The notes: generated by a model not told the origin, from the sequence alone. A stretch of DNA of 64,000 bases from Vibrio splendidus (GCF_001557875.1 NZ_LNRF01000001.1:1240001-1304000), one strand, 5' to 3'; positions 17,684 to 28,053 are shown, counted from the stretch's first letter. Numbers and translations are program-made.

Positions 17684-18907
17684 ATGAATAAATCAAAGGT
17701 TTTTGGTAGTACTTTGATCATTGCAGGCACAACCATCGGTGCTGGCATGCTCGCCCTTCCACTTGCTTCTGCAGGTATTGGCTTTTCAACTTCACTTTTC
17801 TTGATGCTTGGTTTATGGGCATTAATGGCCTTTACGGCTCTATTAATGGTAGAGCTTCACCAATTTGCAGAATCTGACGCAACCCTACACACTTTAGCTC
17901 ACACCATTTTAGGAACAAAAGGTAAATGGATTGCGAGCTTCGCTGTTATGTTCCTATTTTACGCGCTATGCGCTGCATACATCGCGGGCGGTGGTGCGCA
18001 GTTTAACCAACGTATTTCGGATATCGCGGGTATCGAACTCAATGGTCAAATCACCACACTACTATTTACCCTATTAGTTGCCGGCGTTGTTACGATTGGT
18101 ACTCACAGTGTTGATAAAGTTAACCGTGTTTTATTCGGACTCAAACTGATTGCAATGGTACTAGTACTCAGCTTCCTAGCACCAAACATTACATCTCAGT
18201 ACCTATTAAGCATGCCTTTACAGCAAGGTTTGATTGTTGCAGCGATTCCCGTTGTGTTTACTTCTTTTGGCTTCCACGGCAGTATCCCATCTATTGTTCG
18301 ATACCTAGACGGCGATGTTCGTTCTTTACGTAAGGTTATGATTGCAGGCTCTGCCCTACCATTAGTTATCTACGTTTTCTGGCAGAGTGTTACTTTGGGT
18401 GTGGTTAGCCAAGAACAATTGTTGTCCGATACAAGCTTGGGGGCACTTTTAGTATCACTATCGCAAACCGTTCATCAATCAAACTTAAGCGTCATCGTCG
18501 GTGTATTCGCGGATCTTGCACTGCTGACTTCTTTTATTGGCGTGAGCTTGGGCTTATTTGAATTCATGGGCGATTCGTTAAGCAAGAAACTAGGCAGTGC
18601 TAAACGTGTTAAGACGGCCGCTATCACTTTCTTACCGCCATTAGGTTTTGCCCTGTTCTACCCACAAGGTTTCATAATGGCTTTAGGCTATGCAGCCATT
18701 GCACTTTCAGTACTCGCGATTCTTTTACCGACAGTCATGGTATACAAGGTCCGTTACACTGACTTCTCAGTTAAACCTCAAGCTCCAGAAGCGACGTACC
18801 AAGTGTTAGGTGGAAGCAAAGCACTGTTTTTAGCAGGTAGCGTTGGCGTGTTTATCATTGCGGTTCAAGTCCTTATTTCAGTAGGGCTATTGCCTTCTCT
18901 AGCTTAA
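17684..18907 (+). CDS. tyrP: Aromatic amino acid permease, TyrP/Mtr family
   Basis: The 407-residue permease has eleven or so membrane helices. The first helix carries the hallmark unwound motif STLIIAGTTIGAGMLALPLASAG, shared by TyrP, Mtr and TnaB of the hydroxy/aromatic amino acid permease family. FTSFGFHGSIPSIVRYL around residue 195 is another family signature. It imports tyrosine or tryptophan by proton symport at the inner membrane. TyrP is the closest fit by overall sequence, but the substrate cannot be fixed from sequence alone. No close partner genes; the chemoreceptor follows 148 bp downstream. Confidence 0.85.
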   Translation: MNKSKVFGSTLIIAGTTIGAGMLALPLASAGIGFSTSLFLMLGLWALMAFTALLMVELHQFAESDATLHTLAHTILGTKGKWIASFAVMFLFYALCAAYIAGGGAQFNQRISDIAGIELNGQITTLLFTLLVAGVVTIGTHSVDKVNRVLFGLKLIAMVLVLSFLAPNITSQYLLSMPLQQGLIVAAIPVVFTSFGFHGSIPSIVRYLDGDVRSLRKVMIAGSALPLVIYVFWQSVTLGVVSQEQLLSDTSLGALLVSLSQTVHQSNLSVIVGVFADLALLTSFIGVSLGLFEFMGDSLSKKLGSAKRVKTAAITFLPPLGFALFYPQGFIMALGYAAIALSVLAILLPTVMVYKVRYTDFSVKPQAPEATYQVLGGSKALFLAGSVGVFIIAVQVLISVGLLPSLA

Positions 18908-19024
18908 CAAATCCATACCGCACAAAAATACTTGATTGAGATCTCATAAACGATATGTTGGTATCATTAATTTTCACAATTAGTCGATTAATATCACATT
19001 TTTATTAAGGTCGGTTATTTAGAG

Positions 19025-19055
19025 TCCACGGTAAAGGATTTACCGTGGAGTTTTT
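19025..19055 (+). promoter_or_regulatory. Hairpin with U-run containing the ribosome site of the chemoreceptor gene
   Basis: TCCACGGTAAA (19025-19035) pairs perfectly with TTTACCGTGGA (19039-19049) and is followed by GTTTTT and then directly by the ATG of the chemoreceptor. The only Shine-Dalgarno candidate, GGAG at 19047-19050, lies in the right arm. It looks like a terminator but can also hide the ribosome site, so it may control the chemoreceptor or end tyrP transcription. Confidence 0.5.
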
Positions 19056-20480
19056 ATGAAAGAAGTACAATTTCGAACGATAGACAACCTGTTTATTAAA
19101 ATGTCTATTAACGACAAGTTTTGGGTCATTTTCTTAATCTTTGTCGCCGCAGTGGCAAGTCTTGCTGGCCTCAACTACGTCAACACAATCAAACAAATCG
19201 ATACTAGTGCTAAACAGCAGGTTGAACATCAACTGCAAGGCATTTTATCAGCGTCAGACTCCCCCGGTTCTCTTCGCTCTGTTAGTCAACAAAGCAGCCC
19301 TCACAAAACCTCTCTTTCAAACAATGGTTCGGTGACTGCAACAGCACTTGCACAGGATGGTAACTACTACTCACTTACCGTTTCAATTAAAGATATACAG
19401 AATCAAAAGCAGCAAGCACTTTACTCTTTATTACTCAGTTTTTTATGGTGTGTGCCTTTTGGTCTTTTTTGTTACTGGGTAGCGACTTTCCTAGGTGGCG
19501 CACTTTGGGTTCTTTATTCAACGACACAAAAGATTGGTGATGGTGACTTAACATCACGCCTTGGCTTCCACCCTGGCCGTGACGAGTTTGGAACGATTGG
19601 TTGTGCTCTTGACCGCTCAATGGACACGCTTAGTGAGTTAGTCAACAACGTAAACCACAGTGCAGCGACCTTAAGTGAAACGTCGGCTTCTTTCGAAACA
19701 GAGATGAAGCGCAGTGAGACTCAAATCATGAGCCAGAACGCATCTTTAGATTCTGTTGCTACTGCAATGGATCAGATGACGGCTTCAGCGAATGAAGTAT
19801 CTAACATTTCTGCACGCTCAACAGAGCAAACTGAACAAGACGCACAGCAGATCAACGATAGCCACGCGAAGGTTCAACAAGCAATTTCAGAGATCACAAC
19901 TCTTTCCGCTTTAATTGAGCAAACCTCTTCTTCTGTTACGAGCTTGAATGTAAACACAAGCCAAATTAACGAGGTCATCACGACGATCAACGCTATTTCA
20001 GAACAAACGAACTTACTTGCTCTAAATGCTGCAATCGAAGCTGCTCGCGCAGGCGAACAAGGACGTGGTTTCGCTGTCGTTGCTGATGAAGTAAGAACAC
20101 TTGCAAGTCGCACTCAGTCAGCAACGGTAGAGATCCAAGCGATGATTGAACGATTGCAGCAAGAGAGCCAGAATATCGCCAAGATCACCGAACAGACAGT
20201 CGATCAAGCGCAAACCAGTAGCCATTTGATTTCAAACATTGGTCACGATGTAAACTCTATTGCGGATTCTGCCCAAGCACTGATGAACATGAGTATTCAG
20301 ATTGCAACCTCGGCAGACGAGCAAAGTAACGTTGCCAACACGATTGCAGCAGAACTTAACGATATTCGCAGCCAATCCGATGTGATTAAAGAAGTCGCTC
20401 AAAACTCGTCAAATGGCGTATCTAGACTAACAGAAGCGTCGGTTTCTCTGTCTCAAACGCTGGCGCGATACCGCACTTAA
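19056..20480 (+). CDS. Methyl-accepting chemotaxis protein
   Basis: This 474-residue receptor has a first membrane helix at about residues 24-44 ([18 protein letters not shown]), a short periplasmic region of about 85 residues, a second helix near 128-152, a HAMP segment ([27 protein letters not shown]) and a long cytoplasmic signalling coiled coil. The highly conserved hairpin tip is [20 protein letters not shown] with [20 protein letters not shown] after it. It relays a stimulus to CheA/CheW. The periplasmic part is too small for a dCache fold, so the ligand is unknown. The start follows a hairpin that contains its ribosome site. Confidence 0.92.
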   Translation: MKEVQFRTIDNLFIKMSINDKFWVIFLIFVAAVASLAGLNYVNTIKQIDTSAKQQVEHQLQGILSASDSPGSLRSVSQQSSPHKTSLSNNGSVTATALAQDGNYYSLTVSIKDIQNQKQQALYSLLLSFLWCVPFGLFCYWVATFLGGALWVLYSTTQKIGDGDLTSRLGFHPGRDEFGTIGCALDRSMDTLSELVNNVNHSAATLSETSASFETEMKRSETQIMSQNASLDSVATAMDQMTASANEVSNISARSTEQTEQDAQQINDSHAKVQQAISEITTLSALIEQTSSSVTSLNVNTSQINEVITTINAISEQTNLLALNAAIEAARAGEQGRGFAVVADEVRTLASRTQSATVEIQAMIERLQQESQNIAKITEQTVDQAQTSSHLISNIGHDVNSIADSAQALMNMSIQIATSADEQSNVANTIAAELNDIRSQSDVIKEVAQNSSNGVSRLTEASVSLSQTLARYRT

Positions 20481-20550
20481 TTAGGGTTAACATTCAGCTC
20501 AATCTGTCTTGTTTCGTCAAATGGCACCTAAAAACCAAGTATGGCAACAC

Positions 20551-20576
20551 AAAAAGGACTCAAATGAGTCCTTTTT
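20551..20576. terminator. Bidirectional intrinsic terminator
   Basis: AAAAAGGACTCA and TGAGTCCTTTTT form a perfect 12-bp inverted repeat between the convergent chemoreceptor and RND genes, with A/T runs on both sides. Confidence 0.8.
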
Positions 20577-20625
20577 CTTTAACTAATTGGTAAACCCAAA
20601 GAGCGAGCTTAACTAATGAATTGAC

Positions 20626-23600
20626 TCAGTAAGCGGGCAACACCAACCCTCTCTTATTGGGTTCTCTCACTGATTCTCGAAAGAATAAGCTATAAAGCAC
20701 AGGCACTACACCGAGTGTCAGAATAGTACCGACTACCATTCCAAAAATCATCACAATAGACATTGAATACCAAAACTCACCGCCAGAAACCGCTAACGGC
20801 ACGAGTCCAAGTATGGTGGTTAGCGTGGTCATAACAATAGGTCTAAAGCGACTCGTACAAGCTTCAATAATGGCGTCACGTACACTCATCTCGTTATTAC
20901 GATTCTGTTCAATGCAATCAATCAGCACAATTCCATTGTTAATAATGATCCCCGCTAAGCTGAAAATACCGAGCATCGCGGGAAACGTGAAATACGCGCC
21001 AGTAATCAATAGGCCCGATACAGCCCCAATCAAAGACAGTGGAATCGTCAGCAGTATAATCAGCGGTCGACGAATAGAGTTGAATTGAAGCAGCAACAAC
21101 AGAATCATCACAGCGAAGCACTGGGGCAAATACCCAAACAAAGCGCCATTAGCTTTGCTTGCACCCTTAAGTTCCCCACCTAGCGCTATATGGTAGCCCG
21201 GTGGAAGCTCAATCTGAGAAAGCTTAGGTTGAACCAGCTTGTTAAGTTCACTCGCTTGTAAGCTTTCATGCTTAACACTTACAGTCACCGTTCTTTGTAA
21301 ATCGAAACGACGAATGATCGAAGGTTCACTGGTTGCTTTAATGGTGGCAAATTGAATAAGCGGCAAAGCCTCACCATTAGTGGAAGACACGATCTGTTTG
21401 GTAAAGAGCTTGTCGATGGTTTTCTCTTTATCTTCTGCACCAACGATAACGGGAATCACATCTTCATTTTCTCTAAAACTGGTGACCTCTTTACCACGCA
21501 AGTAGCTGTCTAAACTTGTGGCTATGTCTCGGCTACTCACACCAGCGCGAATCGCTCGAGCTTGATCTATATCGAGAATAAGTTTAGGGACGTTGTTTTC
21601 CCAATCATTTGAGACTCCAACGGCGCCGGGTACTTGTCGCAAGGTTAACTCAATCTGTTTCGCAATATGCTGGATGGTCGATATGTCTTTACCCACCACT
21701 TGGTACTCAACCAAACCCAACTCAGTTCCCCCCAACCACATTCGTTTGGCTTGCCCACTCGCTTCTGGCAACTGTTCAACAATAAAACGGTTGGTTTTAT
21801 TAACCATCGCCAACGCGGCCTTATAGTCTGTTGTATTAACAACCATAAAAACGCGATTAGGCGCTCTATCGATTGGTGAAAGTGCTAAGAAAAAGCGCGG
21901 CCCACCGTCTCCTACATATCGAATAGTACTGGTGACGTTCGGGTTTTGTTCGTTATCCAACAACCAATCTTCAAGTCTCGCGGACACCCTTTCAGACTCT
22001 TCAACTTTAGTACCTGCTGGAAGGTCGACAAACACGAGATACTGATTTCGCTCTGAGCCCGGCATGAACTGTACAGTGACGAACTTGAAGCTATAGATCG
22101 AGGCAGCAAAGATACTCAGCACCACGGCCAAAGTGACTAAGCGCTTGTTTAAAATAGTACTGATAAAGCGTTGGTAGCCTAGATGAAAACGAGAAAGCGA
22201 TCGCTTCTTATCGTCATGTGCTATTTGTCTGATTGGTTTCATGAACCAAACACACATAACCGGCGTTGCGAATAAACACAGAAACCACGAAGACAATAAC
22301 GCTACAGTAATCACTTGTGACAAAGATCGTAGATACTCTCCGGTAACATCTTGGGCCAATAACAGTGGCATAAAGGCCAATATCGTCGTCAATGATGACG
22401 TTAACAACGGAACTGCCATGGCTTTCGATGCCGAGACTGCCGCTTCAACACGGTCGACACCTTCAGCCATTTTACTTTTGATGAACTCTGCGATTACGAT
22501 TCCATTATCCACCAGCAAGCCGAGTGAAATGATGATCGCTGCAATAGACATCCTTTGCAGTCCAACACCCCAAATCGACATCCCAATAACGGTAAGGAGT
22601 ATGGTTAACGGAACAATACTGCCAATGATCAACCCCATTCTTACACCGAGAAACACCATCACAACGGCTAGAACGACACCAATGGTTTGCATTAGGTTAT
22701 TGGTTGCGGAACTCACTGCCTCATCAACTTTTTCTGGTTGAAAAGTTGCGAGCTCTAAATTCATACCTAACGGCAGTTCTGCTTGAGCAGATTCAATAAA
22801 CTCCAAGACTTCAGCACCAAAAGCATCACTTTGACTGCCTGACGCCATAGACGCAGCAATGACAATCGCGCGCCTACCATTGAAATAAACGGGTGTATTA
22901 AATGGGTTTTCATAACCACGCTCAACGTCGGCCAAGTCTCTCAAGTAAACCGAGTTTCCGGACTCTCGCTCTATCAAATCAAGATCGAGAATCTCATCTA
23001 TGCTGTTGAAGTTGCCTGTAGGTTCAATCTCGATTTGCAAAGTATCTGTTTCAATTAAACCACCGGGTAACACAACATTACGGGCCTGAAGTGCCGATAC
23101 GATCTGACGAAATTGAAACTTTTCATTGGCCAATGCATCACTTCGTGCGTTAACCCAAATTCGCTCTTCATTAACGCCATAGAGTTCAACTTGCGACACC
23201 ATTTGAACGCTACTTAATCGGTCCTGTAGTGCTTCAGCTGTTTTTCTCAACTCTTGGTCATCGAAAGCATCACCAGTAAGAGCAATCGTAGACGAATAAA
23301 CACGACCAAATTCATCGTTAACAAAAGGACCTTGTGTACCATCTGGTAAGCTTGATTTCATACTGTCCATACGATTTCGAAGCGTGTCCCAGATAGGCTG
23401 TAGATCGAAGTACTTATCGTGAACGGTAACGGTAATCTGTGTAACCCCAGTCCGTGACCAGGACTTTATCTCTGTTACTTCGGGGATCTGTTTGATTTCT
23501 CGCTCTAAGGGCTTAGTGATGAACTTTTCGATACGGTCTGGTGACATACCAGGGAATTGTGCAATTACGACAGCACTACGAATTATAATTTCCGGATCTT

Positions 23601-23709
23601 CTTTGCTTGGCGCATTCTTAAAGGTGCTAATGCCTATGACAAAAAGCATTACCAAGAACACTTGCGTAAATCTATGATATTTCAGGGCGAGTTCAGTAAT
23701 TTTATGCAT
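20626..23709 (-). CDS. RND efflux pump inner-membrane transporter (second system)
   Basis: About 1027 residues from the ATG at 23709; a GTG seven codons upstream overlaps the adaptor gene and is less likely. It has the full RND layout: helix 1 (FTQVFLVMLFVIGIS), two large periplasmic loops and twelve helices, with LGLLVDNGIVIAEF in TM4 carrying the proton-relay Asp. MSPDRIEKFITKPLEREIKQIPEV near the N-terminus is a standard RND porter signature. Operon partner: the adaptor gene just upstream. There is no outer-membrane channel gene or regulator nearby, so a shared TolC is likely. Its sequence differs clearly from the pump at 8746. Confidence 0.92.
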   Translation of the reverse strand: MHKITELALKYHRFTQVFLVMLFVIGISTFKNAPSKEDPEIIIRSAVVIAQFPGMSPDRIEKFITKPLEREIKQIPEVTEIKSWSRTGVTQITVTVHDKYFDLQPIWDTLRNRMDSMKSSLPDGTQGPFVNDEFGRVYSSTIALTGDAFDDQELRKTAEALQDRLSSVQMVSQVELYGVNEERIWVNARSDALANEKFQFRQIVSALQARNVVLPGGLIETDTLQIEIEPTGNFNSIDEILDLDLIERESGNSVYLRDLADVERGYENPFNTPVYFNGRRAIVIAASMASGSQSDAFGAEVLEFIESAQAELPLGMNLELATFQPEKVDEAVSSATNNLMQTIGVVLAVVMVFLGVRMGLIIGSIVPLTILLTVIGMSIWGVGLQRMSIAAIIISLGLLVDNGIVIAEFIKSKMAEGVDRVEAAVSASKAMAVPLLTSSLTTILAFMPLLLAQDVTGEYLRSLSQVITVALLSSWFLCLFATPVMCVWFMKPIRQIAHDDKKRSLSRFHLGYQRFISTILNKRLVTLAVVLSIFAASIYSFKFVTVQFMPGSERNQYLVFVDLPAGTKVEESERVSARLEDWLLDNEQNPNVTSTIRYVGDGGPRFFLALSPIDRAPNRVFMVVNTTDYKAALAMVNKTNRFIVEQLPEASGQAKRMWLGGTELGLVEYQVVGKDISTIQHIAKQIELTLRQVPGAVGVSNDWENNVPKLILDIDQARAIRAGVSSRDIATSLDSYLRGKEVTSFRENEDVIPVIVGAEDKEKTIDKLFTKQIVSSTNGEALPLIQFATIKATSEPSIIRRFDLQRTVTVSVKHESLQASELNKLVQPKLSQIELPPGYHIALGGELKGASKANGALFGYLPQCFAVMILLLLLQFNSIRRPLIILLTIPLSLIGAVSGLLITGAYFTFPAMLGIFSLAGIIINNGIVLIDCIEQNRNNEMSVRDAIIEACTSRFRPIVMTTLTTILGLVPLAVSGGEFWYSMSIVMIFGMVVGTILTLGVVPVLYSLFFRESVREPNKRGLVLPAY

Positions 23710-23714
23710 GATAC

Positions 23715-24815
23715 TTACAAGCCTTCCCACAAAGTGACTTGTTGGCCTTCATAAAGATAAGGAATGCCCGCAGTGACGACATGTTCACCCTCTAAAAGGT
23801 TTCCGATCACGACAACTTGAGTATTGACACTGCGATTAATTTCAACATAACGTTTTTCAATCACATGACTTTCTGGATTCACTACAAAGATTGCAGCATT
23901 GTTTCTCTCTGAGCTTGAATCGCGATCGTTGAAGTTAAATGAATCGATAGGAAGTAAAACAACGCCACGATTTTCAGTACCAATATTGAGCTGAATTTCA
24001 GCAGACATGCCGTTTCGCAATTCAACCTTTGGCTCACTCAGTTGTAATGTCACCGAATACGCATTACCTCTTTCAACCACAGCGCCAATTTCGGAGACAA
24101 TGCCAGTTAATAGGCCGTCATTTAGTGCAGGGATTTTAACCTTAGCTTCTTCGCCGAAATAAACCTCAGAGATCAATGACTCCGGTACCAATAAATCAAC
24201 TTCGTAGACGAAATCGTTAACCAGCTCGATGATCTTCTGCCCAGAATTGACCTTAGTAAATTCATCAACAGATACCTGACTGACTTGACCCGAAAATGGC
24301 GCGTATAGTTTGGCACGCTCTAAGTTCAGCTCAGCATTCAACAAGTCGGTTTGAGCGAGGTTCTCTTGTTGCTGCTTAGCATCTAAGTCTGCGCGAATCG
24401 CGATCAGCTCAGATTCTGATACAAAGCCTTTAATACTCAATTTTGCAGAACGTTGATACTTGTCTTCGGCTTGCAACCTAGCGACTTTTGCCGCTCCTAA
24501 TGACGCCCTTGCTTTGCGTAACGCAAACACCAAATCATTCGTTTCAAGTCGAGCAAGCACTTGCCCTTTTTCAACACGTTGCCCCTTAGAAACATTAAGC
24601 TCACTGACCGTTCCCCCTACTTGAAAGCTCAAAGGAGACGTTTGTGCACTGCGCACTATACCGCTAAGCTCACGAGTTTGCGTATGTGATTGAAAGACAG
24701 TGGTTATGTATTTGACGCTACGAATGGGGTTAGTTGCGTCAGAATCCGATATAGCAGTTTGTTGCTTACATCCCGTTAGGGCAAAGACAGTAAATAACAG
24801 AGCAATAGATTTCAC
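23715..24815 (-). CDS. RND membrane-fusion (adaptor) lipoprotein (second system)
   Basis: A 366-residue adaptor with a lipobox (FALTGC, Cys16). The lipoyl halves are LNVSKGQRVEKGQVLARLE and LYAPFSGQVSQVSVDEF, separated by an alpha hairpin (ALRKARASLGAAKVARLQ...NLAQTDLLNAELNLERA). The later beta-barrel and membrane-proximal domains follow the MacA/AcrA pattern. The stop codon lies 5 bp before the likely pump start, so the two are an operon. Ligand unknown. Confidence 0.9.
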   Translation of the reverse strand: MKSIALLFTVFALTGCKQQTAISDSDATNPIRSVKYITTVFQSHTQTRELSGIVRSAQTSPLSFQVGGTVSELNVSKGQRVEKGQVLARLETNDLVFALRKARASLGAAKVARLQAEDKYQRSAKLSIKGFVSESELIAIRADLDAKQQQENLAQTDLLNAELNLERAKLYAPFSGQVSQVSVDEFTKVNSGQKIIELVNDFVYEVDLLVPESLISEVYFGEEAKVKIPALNDGLLTGIVSEIGAVVERGNAYSVTLQLSEPKVELRNGMSAEIQLNIGTENRGVVLLPIDSFNFNDRDSSSERNNAAIFVVNPESHVIEKRYVEINRSVNTQVVVIGNLLEGEHVVTAGIPYLYEGQQVTLWEGL

Positions 24816-25009
24816 GGGATGGTCCGAAGTTATGGTGCTCCATTCCAGTATAGCAAACTGTATAATATTTAACTATTCTATTATCATTACCATGAAGTTT
24901 GTCGCAAAGGGGAGATTATGAGGTGTCAGAACTGTCTAATATTCGAGCTTAGGGGTAATCTAATTGAACGGGTCTTTTTCGCTTACCCTCTTGCTGCAGG
25001 TGACACATA

Positions 25010-25225
25010 ATGAATAAAACAGAAGCACCAAACACCGACGATATTACATGCCCTTTATGCCAACACGACGAATATCTGCTTTCAGAAAGTGGAGAAAAGT
25101 TCACTTGCGCATCTTGTGGTTTCCACACAAAACAATTTAGTAAGGTAATCAGCCTTTCACTAGGCTCTACCCCACCAAAACTGCAGAATTCGATATACCA
25201 CCACTTGAGCAGTGCTTGCCATTAA
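25010..25225 (+). CDS. Small zinc-ribbon protein, 71 residues
   Basis: The product has a four-Cys zinc ribbon: CPLC near residue 19 and CASC near 33 (ITCPLCQHDEYLLSESGEKFTCASCGF). The ATG at 25010 is preceded by AGGTGAC at good spacing, supporting real translation. The C-terminal part (STPPKLQNSIYHHLSSACH) is unremarkable. Its last 59 bp overlap, tail to tail, the end of the HAD gene on the other strand. Such small ribbons often bind nucleic acid or act as scaffolds; the role is unknown. Confidence 0.6.
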   Translation: MNKTEAPNTDDITCPLCQHDEYLLSESGEKFTCASCGFHTKQFSKVISLSLGSTPPKLQNSIYHHLSSACH

Positions 25226-25892
25226 TCCAAACCGAAATCTCTTCCAAACTGTAGATATCCTGAACTGCTAGCTCTGTTGAGCCGGCTTCGGGATCTACGA
25301 CTGCTTCATCAATACTTGGACGTAATCGAAACGATTGAATACCCGCACGAACACCCGCCTCAATTCCTTTCAAAGTATCATCTACATAGATGCACTCATT
25401 AGGTAGAAAGCCCATATTCATTGCGGTGTACATAATAAGATCAGGCTCTGGTTTCCAACTATTAGCATCGAAAGCAGAAAACACTTTGCCTTTAAAGTCG
25501 TCGAGCATTCCGGTCATTGCTAAAGAAGATTCCACTCGGGATTTCGGTGCATTAGAAGCGATACAAAACTCAATGTCTTGTCTCTTTAGAAATTCAATAA
25601 GCTCAATAGCACCATCCATCGGCTTTAAATGACGTTGGAACAGTGCTTCTAATTCAGTGCGATAAAGTGGTTCAAGTGTATCAATCGAGATAGATAACCC
25701 TAAACGTTCTTGTGTATCCATTAAGATGTCAGCCAATTTTCCACCTTGAAAGTGGGCATAGCAATCAATAACGTTTAACTTCGCCCCAAAGCCAGAGAAT
25801 ACATTCACCAAGGCTTGGCAACATAGCTTTTCGCTATCGATGAGTGTCCCGTCACAATCGAAAATTACACATTTAGTCTGTTCTAACCGCAT
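25167..25892 (-). CDS. HAD-superfamily phosphatase (YieH/Gph-like)
   Basis: This 241-residue enzyme has the four HAD motifs: FDCDGTLIDSE (nucleophile Asp and acid/base Asp), IASNAPKSR (Ser/Asn), KPEPDLIMY (Lys) and YVDDTLKGIEAG (Asp pair), plus an alpha-helical cap between motifs I and II. It matches the beta-phosphoglucomutase/YieH group, small sugar-phosphate phosphatases. The last ~20 residues (GKHCSSGGISNSAVLVG) extend beyond the usual family length and overlap the opposing zinc-ribbon gene. Confidence 0.85.
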   Translation of the reverse strand: MRLEQTKCVIFDCDGTLIDSEKLCCQALVNVFSGFGAKLNVIDCYAHFQGGKLADILMDTQERLGLSISIDTLEPLYRTELEALFQRHLKPMDGAIELIEFLKRQDIEFCIASNAPKSRVESSLAMTGMLDDFKGKVFSAFDANSWKPEPDLIMYTAMNMGFLPNECIYVDDTLKGIEAGVRAGIQSFRLRPSIDEAVVDPEAGSTELAVQDIYSLEEISVWINGKHCSSGGISNSAVLVG

Positions 25893-26244
25893 AGCTCTCT
25901 CACTCGTATTGAATTCAATCCCTTATCCTATAGGGTTATGTGAAGTGTCGAGATGATTAAGGTAACACTTTACCGACACAAGCTTATTTCACTTCGCGAA
26001 ATATGCAGTTGATCACTTTATGACTCAGCATAAGCAACAGTTTTCACCAAATTGACAAGGTTTCTACAAAGTCAAGCCTTGATAGGTATACAAAGTTAGC
26101 CCAATTGCAGTTGAAAATGTAAATTTACGATAGAGGATGGTACGAAGGATAACAGGCAGATGAACTAGAGATATAAGAACCAGCTCAATCACCTATTTAT
26201 ATCAAGATGATTAAGCTGGAACGAAGATAAATGAGAAAAGGCCG
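25893..26244. other. Intergenic region with no recognised gene
   Basis: These 352 bp lie between the HAD gene's start and the end of the HD-GYP gene. I see no gene, strong terminator or repeat, only weak pairing between CCAGCT (26180) and AGCTGG (26214). It should contain the HAD promoter. Confidence 0.4.
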
Positions 26245-28053
26245 TTAAATAATAGTCGACTCTTTCGAAACTTTAGTTTCGGTCACGGGCATAGGCACCA
26301 GCTCAATACTACCTGTGTCTGGATACGAATCACGGATAGCAACATACTCTGGTAAGTGGTTCAATAAAAGCTTAGTAAGCTGAGGATCAAATTGATAGCC
26401 ACTTTCTCGCTCGAACAAATCGACAACCATCTCTAATGGCCACGGCTCTTTGTAACAACGAGTACTAAGTAGCGCATCAAACACACCCGCAACCGCCGTG
26501 ATACGAGCAAACAGATGAATGTCTTCCCCCACCTTACCACTAGGATATCCAGTCCCGTCCCAGCGCTCATGGTGTTCGTTAGCAATGATTGCTGCCAAAT
26601 TAGTAATATCGCCAGATCCGCTCTTTAATAAGTTATAACCTGCAGTGGTATGAAGTTTCATTACTTCCCACTCTTGATCGGTTAACTTACCTGGTTTATC
26701 CAAAATTGATTCTGGGATTGAAATCTTACCCACATCGTGCATCGGGCTGATGATCTCAATCATTTCGACCTCACGATGGCTTAAGCCACGTTGCTTAGCA
26801 AGCAATGCCGATAGTTTGGCAACACGCTTAACGTGATTACCGGTTTCGCCGGAGCGAGTTTCAATCGCCTCCCCTAAAACGTGGATCATATCTTTCTGAA
26901 TATTCAGCGTTTGTTTCTGTAGTTTTAAAATTCGTTTATTCTTTTTCGCGAGTTCTTTCTTTTGGCGCAAAGTGACAAATTGCATCAAAATAATCAGGCT
27001 CAAACCCGCAATCACCATCGATAAACCCAATAACAACTGAAAATTTTTGCGAATGAAAGATGAAGGCTCGTTAATAAATACAGCCTCATCTGGCAAAGCG
27101 TTTGTGCTAATCCCGTGTCGTTTCATTGCAAGGTAATTAAATACAAAACGTTTATTGTCTCCGGGGGTCAACGGTGTCGTAAAACCAAGAGGAAGGTACT
27201 TATCGAGTGCATCGACTGCCTCTTCACCCATACTTTGTGAATGGTTAACATACCCACCGAGTACATCACCTGAAATGTAGAACTGCCACAAAGCAAACAC
27301 AGGAGCTGCACTTGCCGTAGACAAAGTGTCCGCAATTTCTTGATAAGTGTGATAGACACCTTGTTTCAACTCGGTGTTGTAGTGACTAAGTAAAACTGCG
27401 TCGTCAGCAGAAATTCCTTTCAAAAATTGGCTTGTATGTTCGAGTGATAAATCGCGTATTTCTACCAAATTAATATTTGGGAATTTGGCCATCCTGATAT
27501 TCATTTCTTTACGGATCAGCTCAGAAGTGACACTGTAATCATTTATGAAATAGAGATTCTTTAGATTAGGTCTTAGTTTAGAAATCAGCTGGATATTTAC
27601 GTCTATCTGATCGTTCTCGTAAAGCACAGTTGCTCTGTCAGATACTGCATACATATCTGTACTGGTGTCATTAATCCCAACGGCCACCACTGGTGTCGAA
27701 CGATCAATTAAAGTGCTTAATGATTCAAGGAAATTGGCTGCATTATCGTCAGTAGCAATTACACCGTCAAATTCGTAGCCAGCATATTTGACTTTCAAAT
27801 AGTTCGAGAGAGAGCCGTAATAGTCAGGGCTATGGATACGCTTTGAATCCAAATACTCGATCGAGAGTTTAACTTCGGTTTGAGATTTGCTGAACGCACT
27901 GTCTATCCCTTTTTGGAAATCAGCGGTCCATTGGTAAGAAGGTTCGTATGAGTGTAAAACTAGGATGCGTTTGATATCCCAGTCGTTAGCAAAACTGAGT
28001 GAAGAATAAGCGCTAATACACAATACAGCGATTGATATCAATAGCTTGTACAT
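26245..28053 (-). CDS. HD-GYP domain protein with periplasmic sensor; one metal ligand replaced
   Basis: This 602-residue protein has a signal peptide (residues 1-22), a periplasmic ABC-substrate-binding-like sensor (about 28-320, starting RILVLHSYEPSYQWTADFQKG), one membrane helix (about 338-358), a short coiled coil and a C-terminal HD-GYP domain (about 390-580). HD-GYP enzymes hydrolyse c-di-GMP. MHDVGK, the HHERWDGTGYP signature and the ALLSTRCYK segment are in place, but the Asp of the usual A-D-V-F-D-A-L motif is Gly here (VAGVFDAL, about residue 523, codon at 26485-26487). That Asp is a metal ligand in the family, so activity may be lost or altered; the protein could act as a c-di-GMP sensor instead. 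Confidence 0.9.
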   Translation of the reverse strand: MYKLLISIAVLCISAYSSLSFANDWDIKRILVLHSYEPSYQWTADFQKGIDSAFSKSQTEVKLSIEYLDSKRIHSPDYYGSLSNYLKVKYAGYEFDGVIATDDNAANFLESLSTLIDRSTPVVAVGINDTSTDMYAVSDRATVLYENDQIDVNIQLISKLRPNLKNLYFINDYSVTSELIRKEMNIRMAKFPNINLVEIRDLSLEHTSQFLKGISADDAVLLSHYNTELKQGVYHTYQEIADTLSTASAAPVFALWQFYISGDVLGGYVNHSQSMGEEAVDALDKYLPLGFTTPLTPGDNKRFVFNYLAMKRHGISTNALPDEAVFINEPSSFIRKNFQLLLGLSMVIAGLSLIILMQFVTLRQKKELAKKNKRILKLQKQTLNIQKDMIHVLGEAIETRSGETGNHVKRVAKLSALLAKQRGLSHREVEMIEIISPMHDVGKISIPESILDKPGKLTDQEWEVMKLHTTAGYNLLKSGSGDITNLAAIIANEHHERWDGTGYPSGKVGEDIHLFARITAVAGVFDALLSTRCYKEPWPLEMVVDLFERESGYQFDPQLTKLLLNHLPEYVAIRDSYPDTGSIELVPMPVTETKVSKESTII

